From: Sipunculus nudus | Taxonomy: Eukaryota > Annelida > Sipuncula > Golfingiida > Sipunculidae | Length of the DNA stretch: 64,000 bases | NCBI GenBank assembly: GCA_026874595.1 | Contig: CM049310.1 | Coordinates: forward strand, 48,371,058-48,435,057 | Direction of reading: 5' to 3' | Part shown: in pieces, positions 37,145 to 47,011 of the stretch | Position numbering within the stretch: position 1 is the stretch's first letter | Layout of the letters: every line of letters begins with the position of its first letter | Translations under genes and position numbers: made by a program | Notes under the pieces: generated by a model | Told to the model about the DNA's origin: nothing | The model's database searches: none | What the model saw: only the letters and a program-made list of their open reading frames with translations

Positions 37145-38239
37145 GCACCTGATGAGATGTGTGACGCGGCAAGCATCAGAACGATGATGCACCACGCGGC
37201 ACATCCACAATACGCTGACGTAGCGATCCGGTTCAGGTCAGTCAGACTGTGGCAGGCGTCGTCAATTCAACCTGTCGCCAGACTCTGTCAAGCGGGCTTC
37301 TTTTCCTTAGGCCTGGACGACCGTGTACGCTGTTTTATGTGCGGAGGTGGACTTTGTAATTGGGAGGCAGACGATAATCCTTGGACCGAACACGCACGTT
37401 GGTTCCCCCGCTGTGAGTTCCTGAATGCATGCAGACACATACCGGAGGTCCAGAATGCCATCAACGGTATGATAGACGAGTCTGAACAGGCGGGTGAGAA
37501 CCGTTCACGAACTGATATTTCTGACGTTGTTGCTTCTTTTATGACTACACCAATGGTTAAAGTGGCACTTGAAATGGGCTTTACAAGGGATAGCATTAAG
37601 GGTGCTATGCGACTAAAGGGACGGGCATGTGTTGACATCAATGAACTGATGGATGCTGTAGAAAAGTTTGCAGTGACTCAAAGCCGTTTTGAAAAAACAG
37701 TCACATATGCAAACGTTGCACATACAGAGATTGATTCGGAGGATGAAAACGAACCGGAAAATGCTTCTACCTCTGTTGCAGCCTCAGCGTGCAAGAACGG
37801 CGAGTGTGGAACAAGCAAGGGTAAGGAGGCAACAGGAACGAGCACCCAGAAAACAGAGAAATGTTCTGATAGCTCTAAGAAACGTAAGAAAAAGAAGACA
37901 CAGAAGAAGAAGCAAAAGAAGAAAAGCGAACAGGTCCCACAGCCGACACCTGGTAGCGCCGGGGAAACAGCAGATGACAAAGAAAGCGAAAAGGCCCCAC
38001 ATCCGACAGGTGGTAGCGCCGGGGAAACGGCTGATGACAAAGAACGCCGTGATACACTTTCCGCAGAAATACAGGCACTCCGCGACAAGACGAAGTGCAA
38101 AGTCTGTCTGACGAGCGAGGTTAACATCGTCTTCTTACCATGCAGCCATTTGGTCTGTTGCCTTGACTGTTCCCTGCAGCTGCAAAAATGTCCCATTTGT
38201 CGTGAACTCATTAAAGCCACAGTGAAAACATTTATGTGA
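37145..38239 (+). CDS. IAP protein 2 (spliced), exon 2: second BIR, UBA-like and RING
   Basis: 364 codons follow the acceptor. The second BIR covers about residues 20-95 of the exon (ARLCQAGFFSLG, RCFMCGGGLCNW, NPWTEHARWFPRC). A UBA-like segment follows (MVKVALEMGFTRDSIKGAM), then a Lys-rich region. Two 20-residue repeats come next, and finally a RING (CKVCLTSEVNIVFLPCSH, CPIC). The BIR-BIR-UBA-RING order is that of cellular cIAP-type proteins, so capture of a host gene is likely. The frame is open upstream to a non-ATG codon at 37097, so an unspliced exon-2 product would need an internal start, for example the ATG at 37157. Confidence 0.85.
   Translation, partial: APDEMCDAASIRTMMHHAAHPQYADVAIRFRSVRLWQASSIQPVARLCQAGFFSLGLDDRVRCFMCGGGLCNWEADDNPWTEHARWFPRCEFLNACRHIPEVQNAINGMIDESEQAGENRSRTDISDVVASFMTTPMVKVALEMGFTRDSIKGAMRLKGRACVDINELMDAVEKFAVTQSRFEKTVTYANVAHTEIDSEDENEPENASTSVAASACKNGECGTSKGKEATGTSTQKTEKCSDSSKKRKKKKTQKKKQKKKSEQVPQPTPGSAGETADDKESEKAPHPTGGSAGETADDKERRDTLSAEIQALRDKTKCKVCLTSEVNIVFLPCSHLVCCLDCSLQLQKCPICRELIKATVKTFM
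37925..38044 (+). repeat. Two tandem 60-bp repeats in IAP gene 2
   Basis: Two copies with a 60-bp period encode a 20-residue unit containing GSAGETADDKE, between the Lys-rich region and the RING. Confidence 0.8.
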
Positions 38240-38556
38240 ATGACACACAAGGGTCATATGATGGTAAATAACGATTCGTGCGTATACTACACCGACACGC
38301 AGTGTGAAAAGAGGTACAATATTTGACTCTCCCCCTAAGTGTTGTTACTGCTACCGCTTCATTTCTGATACATACATATTTACCATATACAGTTAGTGGT
38401 GTGTATGTATCATGTATAGCCCCCGTTACACCACGTAGATCGCTTAGCATAAAGGCACGTGGTCTGCCGTGTTGCACAACACATATTCCCCACGTCTTCC
38501 ATATATAGCCGCGCTCCAGGGACTGCACTGCAGTCTGTACTCGACCATCCGTTAAC

Positions 38557-39144
38557 ATGTCTGACATATCTCTCTCCGTGCCCGCCATGAGAAAGGTAAC
38601 AACGTTAACTGAGGTTGTAGGACAGGAGGTATTACCCACCGTCTATTTAACTCAGCCTTCTATGCAACAGTACATAGATCGCCTGGCGTCGTTTTTACCG
38701 AACTGGCCTGTACGCGACATACAAAAGCCTGCCAGGCTGGCAGAAGCTGGCTTGTATTACACGGGCAGCGCAGACAAGGTTAAGTGTTTCCAATGCGGTG
38801 TCCTTCTTGACCAGTGGTTGCCAGAACACGACCCGTGGGTAGAGCATGCCAAACGGACACATGGATGCTCTTTCCTGGATGCACGCCTAAGCGTAACCTC
38901 GCATGAAAACGTCTTGGCGTCACCCAAAGCTACCGATCAACAAACAACACGTCAAACCCCAATACAAGACGAAGGACAAAACGAGGACAGGTGTTTGTGC
39001 AAGGTGTGTTTTGCAGAGGAAGTGAGTGTCGTCTTCTTGCCTTGTAATCACCTGCTGGTGTGCAACACATGCTCTGCTCAGCTTCAGGTTTGCCCCCAAT
39101 GCAATGTGCGCGCATCAAACAAGATACGTATATATTTATGTTGA
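38557..39144 (+). CDS. IAP protein 3: one BIR domain and a RING finger
   Basis: The protein has 195 residues from ATG 38557; a TATATAG lies about 55 nt upstream. The BIR (about 30-105) has LAEAGLYYTG, VKCFQCGVLLDQW and DPWVEHAKRTHGC. The RING (about 147-195) has CKVCFAEEVSVVFLPCNH and CPQC. This is a compact, canonical viral-IAP architecture. It is expected to bind apoptotic regulators and ubiquitinate them. It is the third IAP in the cluster; its RING is closest by eye to that of IAP 2. Confidence 0.85.
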   Translation: MSDISLSVPAMRKVTTLTEVVGQEVLPTVYLTQPSMQQYIDRLASFLPNWPVRDIQKPARLAEAGLYYTGSADKVKCFQCGVLLDQWLPEHDPWVEHAKRTHGCSFLDARLSVTSHENVLASPKATDQQTTRQTPIQDEGQNEDRCLCKVCFAEEVSVVFLPCNHLLVCNTCSAQLQVCPQCNVRASNKIRIYLC

Positions 39145-39267
39145 GTATCGACTAACACGTTGTTGTACTGGCGCGCGGACTTTATTTCCCACGGACTATG
39201 TGTATAATCAGTCGTATATACTAAATCAGTTCGTATAACGGCCCCTGTGGACATTGTGTATTACTGT

Positions 39268-39318
39268 ATATGAAATAAAACAGGTTTATGTAGATATGAA
39301 ATAAAACAGGTTTATGTA
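39268..39318 (+). terminator. Duplicated 26-bp unit carrying two poly(A) signals
   Basis: ATATGAAATAAAACAGGTTT recurs at 39268 and 39294 (period 26). Each copy contains AATAAA. This lies about 125 nt after the IAP 3 stop codon. Confidence 0.6.
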
Positions 39319-39413
39319 CAGCTCCGGTTAGTCCGGGCGCGTATTTACTGCATGTTTGTTACATATCGTATAAACCGTCGTATCCATAACCGTCTTTATT
39401 GTGTTTTTGTTGA

Positions 39414-39421
39414 TATTTGTG
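39414..39421 (+). promoter_or_regulatory. TATTTGTG element before the 1082-residue gene
   Basis: It lies 20 nt before the first ATG (39441), which may be too close. If this is the promoter, the second in-frame ATG at 39495 would be the better start. Confidence 0.45.
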
Positions 39422-39440
39422 ATGTACGTGAAGTGTTCGT

Positions 39441-42400
39441 ATGAGTGTATCTTGTCCAAATGCTCCTGGATATTTGAACGCAGTAAATGTAACGATGGAT
39501 TGTCAGCATTTTGTCTTTTGCCGTAGGGTGTCATGCAAGAACGAAGGTCTGGTGCCCTATGCACCTTCCGAATCATTGAAGCGTAAGCTCCAAGTGCGTG
39601 GCACGAATTTTAAAAAACGCGGCCGTAAACCTTGGGATCTTTGGGTTGAAAGGACGTCTGTTGACACTAGCCCTTGTGAAAATGGGTTCATCCTCGGGTT
39701 TGATCCTACGACATGGACTCCAGTGGCGATCATACACCTGTACACGGGTTTCTTGATGTATCGGGCAGATACCCAAAGTTTGTTTTGGAGGGGCTACATT
39801 TCCAATGACACAAAGGTGAACGGGTCGGTGTCACTAGGTGCGCACTTGAGCCAACTGATCAAGTTACCAGACCCTTACTTGTTTCACACTGTGCATGCCG
39901 ACTGGAAGGGCCTGACAGGGGCATTTCAAGGAAGACATATGCAACCGGGTTTCATGGATATGGGAGTTCGCCGATTCAACCAAGACGCGAATGCCATAGA
40001 GTCAGGGCTGGCCCCGTGCGACGCAGACAGTGCATGGGGGAACTGCCGTTCATCTTTCATAGAGTCCCTACCGGTTGAATTCCAGGGTGATGGGGATATC
40101 TCAACAGCCCTCGATCTTCACAAAGCAGGTGACCAATGGCGGGAAAATGAAGAACACTTAGTGCGGGATGCGGGGGCAGCTGTCCTGACGTACGAGACGG
40201 TTCATCTTTCAGGCAAACGTTACAGGCTGCTACTAGCTGACCTACTGCCACAAAACGGGAAAAACCATAAATCGTGCAACGCGTCTGACAAACGCTGGCA
40301 AAATACTGCCGACCCGTCGGACGAAAGTCTACACACGTGTGACTGTTACAGCTACCGTCTGAAGGATCACCCAGTTCTGTGGAAGGCCTTAACACCCACG
40401 TCTTACGCCCTCTGCGAACTGGATAATTTCGAACTGGCTCCGGCCTGGGTATGCGTCTGGACAGCAGACAAACATCGGGAGGACAAAAGCGCCGTTGACA
40501 CACCACGCAACTTGGACAACCTCTTGGGACGGGAGCGATTTGCGACCGTGCGGGCTAAATGCCACCAGTGGATGAACAAACTTCTGTGCTTGATCGCTGA
40601 CGCCGCCAAAACAGGCGTACCATCCGAGGACACGCAACTACGGCATTTAGAAAAAAGACAGAAACGAAATTTAAGTATTTGTTCACAACCGAGCCTACAC
40701 GGCACAGAGAAATGGGTCGCGTCGACCTGTAGACAGAAGAAACAAACAGAGTTACCACACCTTTCATGGTTGGACACAGCCTGGGCTGACAAAGCCGAAA
40801 AACTAAGTTTGACCACCTCGGAGCTTGCTGCGTACAACTGTGAGCGGGTCGCCAGGTTGGTTGCAGTCCCTCGGGCACAGCTCCCGAAACTTACAGCAGA
40901 CAGCAAAAGCCAATCTACAACGAAAGCATATGGGGTGGACCATCCGTCATTCGTTCAGAGTAAACCCGGCGTTACGTTCGAGGAATACGACAGCGACGTG
41001 GACGAAGACACATCACAACATGCTGCCACAGCAAAGGAGACTTTTTCCGGTGAGGCAACGTCGACAAGTACGTCTGCAAGTGACGACACAGCTTTGCCTG
41101 TAGAGAGGCCAAAAGAGGCTACCAGTGTGACCCCTGTGTGGTTGTGCGATATAATGGGGAAGGTCATGGCAGCGTACGTGTACATGTGTGTGAACTATGT
41201 GTCGAGATGCAGAGGGACGGGTGTCGCACGTTTGAAGTCTCACGTGAGGCAATCGATGCGTTTGCGGGAGCGGAGAAAGGATGAACCGCCTGATGCAGAC
41301 GTTGTCCTGTTTAACCTGCTGTCCCCCGAGCTGCCACAACACCACGTATACATACGGCTTATGGGCGACATGTGCAAGGAGGACAAGATTGCCCTGAAGG
41401 TGTTGTTGACGGCTGCTGCTGACGTGGTGGGGTTCAGCGCTGCAGACTGTTTCGAGAATGGGTCGCTGTCCACCGATGATACCCCATACAGCAGACAGAG
41501 GATCCAGGAGGGCGATGTTTACGTAGGCGCGGTATGGCCACTGTCTGAACGAACCTGCGTCAGAGAAGAACCAGAACAAGCGTTCCGTTTGTTGCTGGAA
41601 AAATGCAGGGAGAAGTGGGACGATTCAGTGTCCCGACGGGATTCCCTGTGGTCATATATGCCGACAACGGATAACATGCTGTGGGATAAAGGATGCGAGC
41701 ACGCCCGGATCCAGACATCGGCACAAGTGCGACGCATGGCCGGGTGGCTGGGTCTGCACCTTTCAGGAAAGACGGCGATCTACCTGTTAGCGACATGCAT
41801 ACCCGACTGTATGGGTAATGCATGCGATCGAACAAAAGCAGGAGGGGCTTCCCCGTTGGTCAACATGATAATGGAGGACATCGTCCTGAGCCAGGCGATG
41901 AAACCAAAGACGGCAAAGGAACAGGACCTCTTGGTGTCGGGCGACTGGTGGGACTGTGGGAAAACAGACCTCTGGACACAACGGTTGTCGCTTTTGAACA
42001 TAGAGGATAAATGGAAGGCAAAGATCGCACGGCATTTGAAACCGTTGGGAATATGGGTGCTGCATTTTGTGGAAAGGTTCATGCACGCCCACGTTACGAG
42101 TGGTTCAAGTTCAAATAACGTGGTGCACGCCCGTTTCCGGGCGGGCAGCTACTTGGCCACTACCCTGTTGTTGAAAGCCATCGGGCGGCTGTGCGGAATG
42201 TGCCGCATATTTTTGCGTCGGCTACCTGTCCCTCCGACGGACGCTAAGGAGGCGCCAACGCTTAGACAAAAACGGGTCAACTTTTTGCGCCGAAGGGCAC
42301 AAAACATAAACAACATCTGCGTGCACATCGCAGAAAGGTTGCTTGACACAGGATCCGAATCAGATGAGCTGCGGGCACACATGCGCTGCATGATCACAAG

Positions 42401-42689
42401 AAAAGCACCATTATTCCTGTGGGATCCCTCCCGTCCAAACCTATCTGGATACCTGAAGCGTTGCATAAAGGATTCCTGCCCTGCAGTATCGACTGGACAG
42501 ACCGAAAGATGGCTGAGGAGCATCACCCAATATAAGGCGGTGGCCAGTGGTAACAGCCAGTCCGCCTTGTGGGATATACACACGTGCATCCACGGCACGC
42601 CGTTTACTGCACAAGACAGCGTGACAGATGTTCACAGCTCTCCTGTTTGGAATGACTTTTGCGTTTGGATGAAAACGCACGTGTTTTAA
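39441..42689 (+). CDS. 1082-residue protein of unknown function
   Basis: This long single frame starts at ATG 39441, with ATG 39495 as the alternative. The N-terminal 400 residues look globular and beta-rich, with scattered Cys. A Ser/Thr/Asp-rich linker lies near 500-560. The C-terminal half is helical and basic (RLKSHVRQSMRLRERRKDE; RQKRVNFLRRRAQNINNICV). It has no signal peptide, membrane span or catalytic motif I recognise. Its size and TATTTGTG promoter element suggest a virion or packaging protein. It borders the large AT-rich island. Confidence 0.7.
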   Translation: MSVSCPNAPGYLNAVNVTMDCQHFVFCRRVSCKNEGLVPYAPSESLKRKLQVRGTNFKKRGRKPWDLWVERTSVDTSPCENGFILGFDPTTWTPVAIIHLYTGFLMYRADTQSLFWRGYISNDTKVNGSVSLGAHLSQLIKLPDPYLFHTVHADWKGLTGAFQGRHMQPGFMDMGVRRFNQDANAIESGLAPCDADSAWGNCRSSFIESLPVEFQGDGDISTALDLHKAGDQWRENEEHLVRDAGAAVLTYETVHLSGKRYRLLLADLLPQNGKNHKSCNASDKRWQNTADPSDESLHTCDCYSYRLKDHPVLWKALTPTSYALCELDNFELAPAWVCVWTADKHREDKSAVDTPRNLDNLLGRERFATVRAKCHQWMNKLLCLIADAAKTGVPSEDTQLRHLEKRQKRNLSICSQPSLHGTEKWVASTCRQKKQTELPHLSWLDTAWADKAEKLSLTTSELAAYNCERVARLVAVPRAQLPKLTADSKSQSTTKAYGVDHPSFVQSKPGVTFEEYDSDVDEDTSQHAATAKETFSGEATSTSTSASDDTALPVERPKEATSVTPVWLCDIMGKVMAAYVYMCVNYVSRCRGTGVARLKSHVRQSMRLRERRKDEPPDADVVLFNLLSPELPQHHVYIRLMGDMCKEDKIALKVLLTAAADVVGFSAADCFENGSLSTDDTPYSRQRIQEGDVYVGAVWPLSERTCVREEPEQAFRLLLEKCREKWDDSVSRRDSLWSYMPTTDNMLWDKGCEHARIQTSAQVRRMAGWLGLHLSGKTAIYLLATCIPDCMGNACDRTKAGGASPLVNMIMEDIVLSQAMKPKTAKEQDLLVSGDWWDCGKTDLWTQRLSLLNIEDKWKAKIARHLKPLGIWVLHFVERFMHAHVTSGSSSNNVVHARFRAGSYLATTLLLKAIGRLCGMCRIFLRRLPVPPTDAKEAPTLRQKRVNFLRRRAQNINNICVHIAERLLDTGSESDELRAHMRCMITRKAPLFLWDPSRPNLSGYLKRCIKDSCPAVSTGQTERWLRSITQYKAVASGNSQSALWDIHTCIHGTPFTAQDSVTDVHSSPVWNDFCVWMKTHVF

Positions 42690-42801
42690 AAATCACGAAT
42701 GTCGTCTGTATCGTATCACGCGCCATCAGCGACGCGCCCTCGAGATGGGGGTGATTCGACCACCACCACCGAATCCGTCATTCACGCTCACACCTAGCGA
42801 C

Positions 42802-42864
42802 AGCTTGTCACCCCAAACGTCGATTTTAGATGAACTGGAGACGATGGGGTGACAGTACAAGCTA
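42802..42864 (+). other. Imperfect hairpin of about 63 nt downstream of the 1082-residue gene
   Basis: AGCTTG pairs with CAAGCT, TCACCCCA with TGGGGTGA and CGTC with GACG around a loop of about 20 nt; the 3' side carries a five-nt bulge. It could be a terminator-like RNA structure or a miRNA-precursor-like fold. Confidence 0.4.
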
Positions 42865-43134
42865 TTGGGTTCGAATCAATTCTAGTATGTGCAGATGTGC
42901 ACGCCATTTCTGACACTACTTTTTCATTTTCATCTACTTCTCGAACTGCCATTTTCCTGAGTTAAGACAGAAAGTAACGTTATTATGTTGGGGAAAATAA
43001 TAATTATTACATCCACGGTTTACTTACGTGTATTCGTGCAGCAGTTTTTAATACCGAGGCTGGTTTTACTCGAAAAACTCGTCTCCACGTCTGTCAGCGG
43101 GAGAATCATAACTTCCGGTAGGGGATTTCCAAAC

Positions 43135-43410
43135 GGCTATGTGTAAAACTCGGAAGTCCGAAGTCGGAAGCAAGGATTTTTTAAATAAAGCAATGTTCGA
43201 AGCATAATTAAAATGATACTACATCAATAGAAAGTACCATTTTATTTTTATTGATAGAATAAGGTCTTTTCTATCATTATGTAAAAAATCAAAGTTATCC
43301 ATCTGAAGTTATAGACTATTTCTTGCTCGGTAATGCCCGGTTATGGTCCAAATAACATGTGTAAAACTAGCCAGTAATGGCTAATGCACTGGTCATCATG
43401 TCGTCAGCAA
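43135..43410 (+). repeat. Left inverted repeat of the AT-rich island
   Basis: Matches the reverse complement of 46455-46745 at roughly 60-65% by eye. Shared blocks include CGGAAGTC, GATAGAATAAG, TATCATT, AGTTATCCAT, ATGTGTA and GCACTGGT, all in order. Confidence 0.65.
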
Positions 43411-43892
43411 ACGTGTCAAGCATTTTCGGTTTCTTCAATATCACATATTTATCATAAACTCTGTTTTGTAACATTAATTATGCTGTTTTTTATAATATAT
43501 TATATTGATATTTTATTTCATGTTGTAAAACAAGATTATATAATTACTCATCAATATTTTCGCTATTACCGTATTTTTTGTTTGTGTAAACATGAAAAAA
43601 AAAATAAAGATTTGTTTATATTTTAAAAATTACCCTGATAATATCATAGAGAGTTAAACAGATAATTTGACAGAACCACAAAACGTCCAGTAAATGTTTT
43701 AACAAGGGTGTTTCGAACAAAATATTTTATTTATCATGTATCAATTGAAAAACCTTTTCCTCTTCCATTGACCAAAAAATTTAATTATGATTATGAATCT
43801 CTTAAACTCTTATCTATTATGTAATACTTTTTATGCCAAATTATATTTTACATTTCATGGTCAGGTTGCACACATTTATATATATATGTATG

Positions 43893-43940
<48 letters not shown>

Positions 43941-46224
43941 TCACATTGCAATGTGATATTTTCTCCTATATATATACCTGCTGTAAATGGAACCTGTTTC
44001 AATTCATGTTTTGAAATTTTGCCAAAATAGCATAATATACATGATGCTTTACAAAAATTTGTTTGCTACTGATTTCATCAGACGTATCCTGCAAAATTAA
44101 AAATAACCACAAGCATTAACAATACCTTGACAGAAAAAAATACACAATGCATGTGTAAATAGATATGATCCCGATTGTAACATTTTACCATCATATAAAA
44201 AACAATAGTTTCTGTTTTTGCAGAACGATTCAATATATAATCGATATTTTTTATGCAGTTAGGCACAATATTCATCAAATTAATGTTCTGAAAATTTGCA
44301 AAACCACAGGACACAAACATTTATATACTTTATATATATATATATATATTTGTAAAATACGTCAACTAAAAAATCAATAAAACATCAAACAAAACATTTT
44401 GCATAGCCAAAAAAAGTTCATTAAATGTTTAAAAATAAATTGTTACAGAGCAAATGTTATAGATATAAAAAAATCTGTTTATTTGTAGAACCTGATACTA
44501 GCAACTATTAAGTCCGGAGAGAAGGGGGTCCGAAAGCGCACGGTACTTCTGTATCGAGAATTCCGATTATAGTCCGGTTATTTTTGTTTCTGAGCATAAA
44601 AATATGAATCAAATTAAAATAGTGAGTATACACGGAATATTCAGATGCATATATTTTTATATAAAGATAAAAAATTTCTATACAGCAGAAGTAGAATGGG
44701 AATAATTAATATTTGTAATTGAAATATTTATCTTAGCGGTAAATATCTAACTTGATTTATCAATCCGGTTTGGTTCCATTATTGCATGGTGTCATCATTT
44801 TTATGTGGAATTTAAAGGAATGAATCATAAAGATGAGCAACAGGTTCAATAAAAATGCCTATATCCCGTAGAATCTTTAAGACACCAGGTCACCTCTAGA
44901 CAGACTTTTACTTGAAGCCCCAGATGTCTTACGTGTCGATAAAGATTCTATATGGTTATTTATTAAAGATTTTACATTCAAAATTGTAATTTCTGATCGA
45001 GATCCTTGTAATCGTATACAGTTATCCGAAGTTGAAGGGAGCACATTCTGTTTACATGCCCTTATCATGCACATATTATAACGTATGAGAGTGAAATCAG
45101 TTGCAAATATACTTTAAAATATTATTAAATATCCATTTATTTGGAGTTGAAATGTGATGTTGAAACATCAGGAGTGAATTTTAATATATAAATATCAAGA
45201 TTGAAAAAGTTTGAAAGAAAGAGTTAAAACTTGAAAAAGAATTGATTTTAGTTTTAAAAAAAATTATTTGCTTAAATATACAAATCGATAAGATTTTATA
45301 ATCACACATGTATTAGTATGTTATATATTACCTGGACTGTTGTATCCCTTTTCTAAGATATATTTTAACTTTTTTTTTAAATATCGTAGAACTCTGACAT
45401 ATTGAAGGACATTTCGTTTTGTATTTGATACATGTATGTTTTTTCTAGCGATGACCTACTGGGATATATTGAATTTTTATATTTGTTCAACGTATGGAAA
45501 ATATATTACTGTTTTTATTTTGAATGACATCGTAATTTATAACTGTATTTTTAATGCCGTATTAGGGTTTATTATACCATATTTATTATTCAGTGGTGCA
45601 TCCATAGAGGGCGCAAGCATAACACCGAGGAATCCCCATCCCCCCCCCCATCGCAGTACCGTGTGAGTCATACACGGTCTCCCCACAGAGCTCAGCTCGG
45701 GTTGGGATCGACCGTGAAAAATCTCACGGCTCCTCGGCTGATACTCAGACTCGCGCACTGTGCTGTCCGAGTCTGCATGTGCGCTCTCAGATCACAAAAT
45801 TCGGTAAAATGCAAAGATTGTCATAAGACTTTAACATATCAATTATTTTACAACGATTACTACATTTAAATACTAGTAGTGACATTTTGCAAGTTATAAA
45901 TGTATAGACGCGCATTTCATCATTGACATTAACATTTGAATATTTGGACTTTCCAATTTATACCGTAATGTTATAGAAATATAAATATTAAAGCCCAACA
46001 ACCTGAAGTTTGAATACATTGTTCCAATACATGTAGAAGTATAGTTGCGGAACAGAAAATCTTCATAATCTTTCGTTTAAGGTGCCTCAAAATGTCCTCT
46101 TTACATTGCATATTTTAAAAATTTATCCCTTCCCATACCATCCCCATGTTAATATAAATAATTTTCACAAAACATAGCTCTAGATAGGGTGAAATATATT
46201 AAGTGAAAATACCATCACATATAT

Positions 46225-46280
<56 letters not shown>

Positions 46281-46454
46281 TAAATTTACAAATAAAAAAA
46301 TTAAGAACTTATAGTTTTTCCGATTATGTATCATGTTTTGTGTTATTCACGCATTTAAAGCAGAATCATGCATAAGCAATTTTAATATATGCATGCAACT
46401 ATAATTATAATGAAACTGCATTTGGGCTGTGGCTCTTAACTGACCACAAGTTAA

Positions 46455-46745
46455 CCAGTGCGTCTCTGTGACTTCCGAGTTATACACATTGGATAACATC
46501 CCAGCACTTCTGACTGACTTCCGAGATTGCTTCCGAGCACAAAATCGTCCATAACGTTCAGATTGAAGAATGGATAACTATCATTCTTTACAGAATGATA
46601 ATAAAGATCTTATTCTATCGGGGAAAAAACAAAACGGTATTGAAGCGTTAGCATTTTGTATATGCTTTAAACTGCATTATTTATAAAACGATTCCTTGGT
46701 TTCCGGCGTCCGGCTTCCGACTTCCAAGTTTTCATATACGACCGC
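46455..46745 (-). repeat. Right inverted repeat of the AT-rich island
   Basis: Partner of 43135-43410. It contains several GACTTCCGAG/CTTCCGA motifs, the same ACTTCCG core that occurs repeatedly in the left arm. Confidence 0.65.
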
Positions 46746-46881
46746 GCTATGACACCTTCACTTTTGAATGCGAAGTACCGCTTCACGTGAATCGGTGCCA
46801 CAGTGATGAAAGAAGGTAATAAATGTAATTATTTTTGTGTAACAACATTTTTTCTTCGATATTAAGCACATATAATACGAC

Positions 46882-46889
46882 TATATAAG
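46882..46889 (+). promoter_or_regulatory. TATA box of the 741-residue gene
   Basis: TATATAAG lies 130 nt before the first in-frame ATG at 47012. Two short upstream ORFs start at 46941 and 46968 in other frames. Confidence 0.55.
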
Positions 46890-47011
46890 CCTGTGATGCC
46901 AAATAATACCAGACAGTAAATATTTTGATCCGACCCTTAGAATGGGCGTTCTGTTGTGACTGCCATCATGACTCCAGGCCCTATCAGTTTATTTCAGAAG
47001 GCCTGAATGTC

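Larger units (their letters stand above)
43135..46745. mobile_element. AT-rich non-coding island of about 3.6 kb with terminal inverted repeats
   Basis: Base composition changes sharply from the mixed-GC viral coding DNA to very AT-rich sequence without any frame above about 80 codons. The ends are inverted repeats of about 280-300 bp. Long TA runs lie inside (43879-43936, 44324-44350, 46218-46275), plus one GC-richer patch with a C10 run at 45597-45800. A host-derived transposable element or a captured host fragment fits the composition; an origin of replication or a long non-coding RNA locus are alternatives. I see no transposase. Confidence 0.5.

Noticed and set aside
43384-45869. Several frames of 60-80 codons in the AT-rich island
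   Set aside because: They are Ile/Phe/Tyr-rich by composition, contain TA-repeat translation, and show no domain or transposase motif.
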